8,735 nucleotides of DNA from Ignavibacteriota bacterium (GTDB lineage Bacteria > Bacteroidota > Ignavibacteria > Tepidaquicellales > Tepidaquicellaceae), in the NCBI GenBank assembly GCA_003135995.1, contig PNBM01000039.1, positions 15,154 through 23,888 on the forward strand, written 5' to 3'. Shown here piece by piece: positions 7,436-8,735 of this stretch. Under the pieces are notes generated by a model. It was not told the origin of the DNA. It searched no databases and saw only the letters and a program-made list of their open reading frames with translations. Both the position numbers and the translations under genes were made by a program. How positions within the stretch are numbered: position 1 is the stretch's first letter; each line of letters starts with the position of its first letter.

Positions 7436-8735
7436 GTCTTTTACTATTTCATTTAGTATCCCTTCGGTTTCTTTTTCAAGTTCGAAGATTTCAGCTGTGA
7501 TTTCTTCAATGCTGCGTGGTGGAACATAATTATAGAAATACCTCGTGAATGATATTTCATAACCCTTAACGGTTTTATTCTCGTCAATCCAGGCATCAAG
7601 TATGTGTTGTAACACTTCTCTTTTAAAATATTCTTGTATATCTTGATCAAGTGGTACGTTTTCAGTGTCTCTTAATTCGCTGTCTGCCATATAGTGTATC
7701 GTTCCGTCTTTATCTATTCTATCAATAATTTTTTTCGCATCTTCGTTTCGCCAGCTTATGTTATCTAAAATGTTTTTTGTTGCTTTAGTATCAAGTTCTA
7801 ATTTTAGTTCCTTCAAGGTTTTATTAAGCAATGGTACAAATTGATTATAGTCATCAAATTGTTTATCGCCAAAATGCTTTGCCAATTTTTCGGCCGCTTG
7901 CATTATTTTAAGTTGTTCGTTCCATAATTCCTGAGATAACAATATTTTCTTGTTGGAAGGCGAAAGTTTAATTTCGTTACTGTTTAAATGTTTTTCAATT
8001 TTATCCCTGTGTTTTTTAAGTTCACTATACAAAGAATTCCCAAAATGTGAATAAGCCCATTCCATTTCATCTCTAATGGTTTTATTGTAACGAAGTGCTT
8101 CAATTGCTTCTTTTGTAAATTTTGAAGAAAGACGCAAAGGTCTTTCAACAGTAATTTTATTGTAGCCGAAATATTCATTAGGATAAATCTTAGAAATATC
8201 ATTTTCAATAAAATCTATATATAATTGCGTAATTTGATTAATATGATTAGCTGTGAGTCCGCAATTCTTCTGACCTAGATTTTTGCGGAGTTTTTCATAT
8301 AACTCCAGTGCATTTATTAACTGTACTTTTCCTTTGCGTTTCTCTTCTTTCCTATTAGAGAGTATCCAAATATAAGTTGGGATGCCGGTGTTATAAAAAA
8401 TATTCTTTGGTAAGGCTATAATACATTCAAGCCAATCATTTTCTATAATGTATTTGCGTATTTCACTTTCACCACCCCCAGCGTCTCCAGTAAATAATGC
8501 TGAACCATTATGTACACAAGCAATACGGCTACCTAATTCAGTGTTGTGCTTCATCTTGCTTATCATATTGACCAAAAACAGAAGTTGACCATCTGATATT
8601 GTTGGTAATCCAATTTGAAAACGAGAATCTTTTATTTTTTCTTTTCCTTTTTTTCCTCTTTCATCCACGATAGAATCTTCATCTAATTTCCATGTCTTTC
8701 CATAAGGTGGATTAGATAGCATGAAATCAAATTGT
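7433..8735 (-). CDS. hsdM: type I restriction-modification DNA adenine methyltransferase HsdM, 5' end cut by window edge
   Basis: The frame is open through the right edge; about 433 codons, the C-terminal two thirds or so of a usual HsdM, are inside. The methionine at 8720-8722 is internal, because the frame continues upstream as QFDF and completes the FDFMLSNPPYG block. NPPY (encoded at 8702-8713) is catalytic motif IV of N6-adenine methyltransferases. Downstream, SDGQLLFLVNMI, GSRIACVHNGSALFTGDAGG, RKYIIENDWLECIIALP and NTGIPTYIWIL follow in the usual HsdM order. The C-terminal part carries DTENVPLDQDIQEYFKREVL and YVPPRSIEEI, typical of one large HsdM group, and ends in a helix rich in glutamate that would contact HsdS. 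The N-terminal helical domain and SAM-binding motif I are outside the window. It would methylate the host target and, with HsdS and HsdR, form the restriction complex. Confidence 0.96.
   Translation of the reverse strand, partial: QFDFMLSNPPYGKTWKLDEDSIVDERGKKGKEKIKDSRFQIGLPTISDGQLLFLVNMISKMKHNTELGSRIACVHNGSALFTGDAGGGESEIRKYIIENDWLECIIALPKNIFYNTGIPTYIWILSNRKEEKRKGKVQLINALELYEKLRKNLGQKNCGLTANHINQITQLYIDFIENDISKIYPNEYFGYNKITVERPLRLSSKFTKEAIEALRYNKTIRDEMEWAYSHFGNSLYSELKKHRDKIEKHLNSNEIKLSPSNKKILLSQELWNEQLKIMQAAEKLAKHFGDKQFDDYNQFVPLLNKTLKELKLELDTKATKNILDNISWRNEDAKKIIDRIDKDGTIHYMADSELRDTENVPLDQDIQEYFKREVLQHILDAWIDENKTVKGYEISFTRYFYNYVPPRSIEEITAEIFELEKETEGILNEIVKD

Noticed and set aside
7453..8208. 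Two minus-strand open frames (7453-7650 and 7984-8208) in another frame of hsdM
   Set aside because: They overlap the conserved HsdM C-terminal region in a shifted frame, so they are shadows.
8720..8722. Methionine codon as the start of hsdM
   Set aside because: The frame continues upstream with QFDF, completing the conserved block before NPPY; starting here would remove the SAM-binding domain of an otherwise normal gene.

Overview
The window is a compact, entirely minus-strand gene cluster, so transcription runs from the right edge to the left edge. In transcription order it holds a 5'-truncated hsdM (type I DNA methyltransferase, entering at the right edge), hsdS (specificity subunit), hsdR (restriction/translocase subunit), an unrecognised 460-residue protein with an HExxH zinc-peptidase motif, and a gene for an AIPR-family (abortive infection phage resistance) protein that runs off the left edge. 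The AIPR gene has its start and 559 codons inside the window.

Packing is tight. The hsdM stop and hsdS start share one base (TAATG), hsdS and hsdR are 22 nt apart, hsdR and the HExxH gene 32 nt, and the HExxH gene and the AIPR gene 28 nt. There is no gene-free stretch above 300 bases. I see no terminator hairpin or convincing promoter in any gap, so the simplest reading is one transcription unit with its promoter beyond the right edge. No RNA gene, mobile element, CRISPR array or attachment site was found.

HsdM, HsdS and HsdR would form a standard type I restriction-modification complex: HsdS reads a bipartite target, HsdM methylates adenines, and HsdR translocates and cuts unmodified DNA. 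The interest lies in the two genes appended after hsdR. The AIPR protein belongs to a family named for abortive phage exclusion, and the HExxH protein looks like a putative metallopeptidase with extra cysteines. Their position suggests a second defence layer attached to the restriction system, possibly a protease/effector pair. That is inference from order and spacing.

The DNA is strongly AT-rich. All four visible stop codons are TAA, and none of the starts has a clear Shine-Dalgarno sequence. This fits a low-GC bacterium of the Bacteroidota or a related group, but the assignment is weak. By eye, the two accessory genes are more AT-rich than the hsd genes, which hints at a separate origin.
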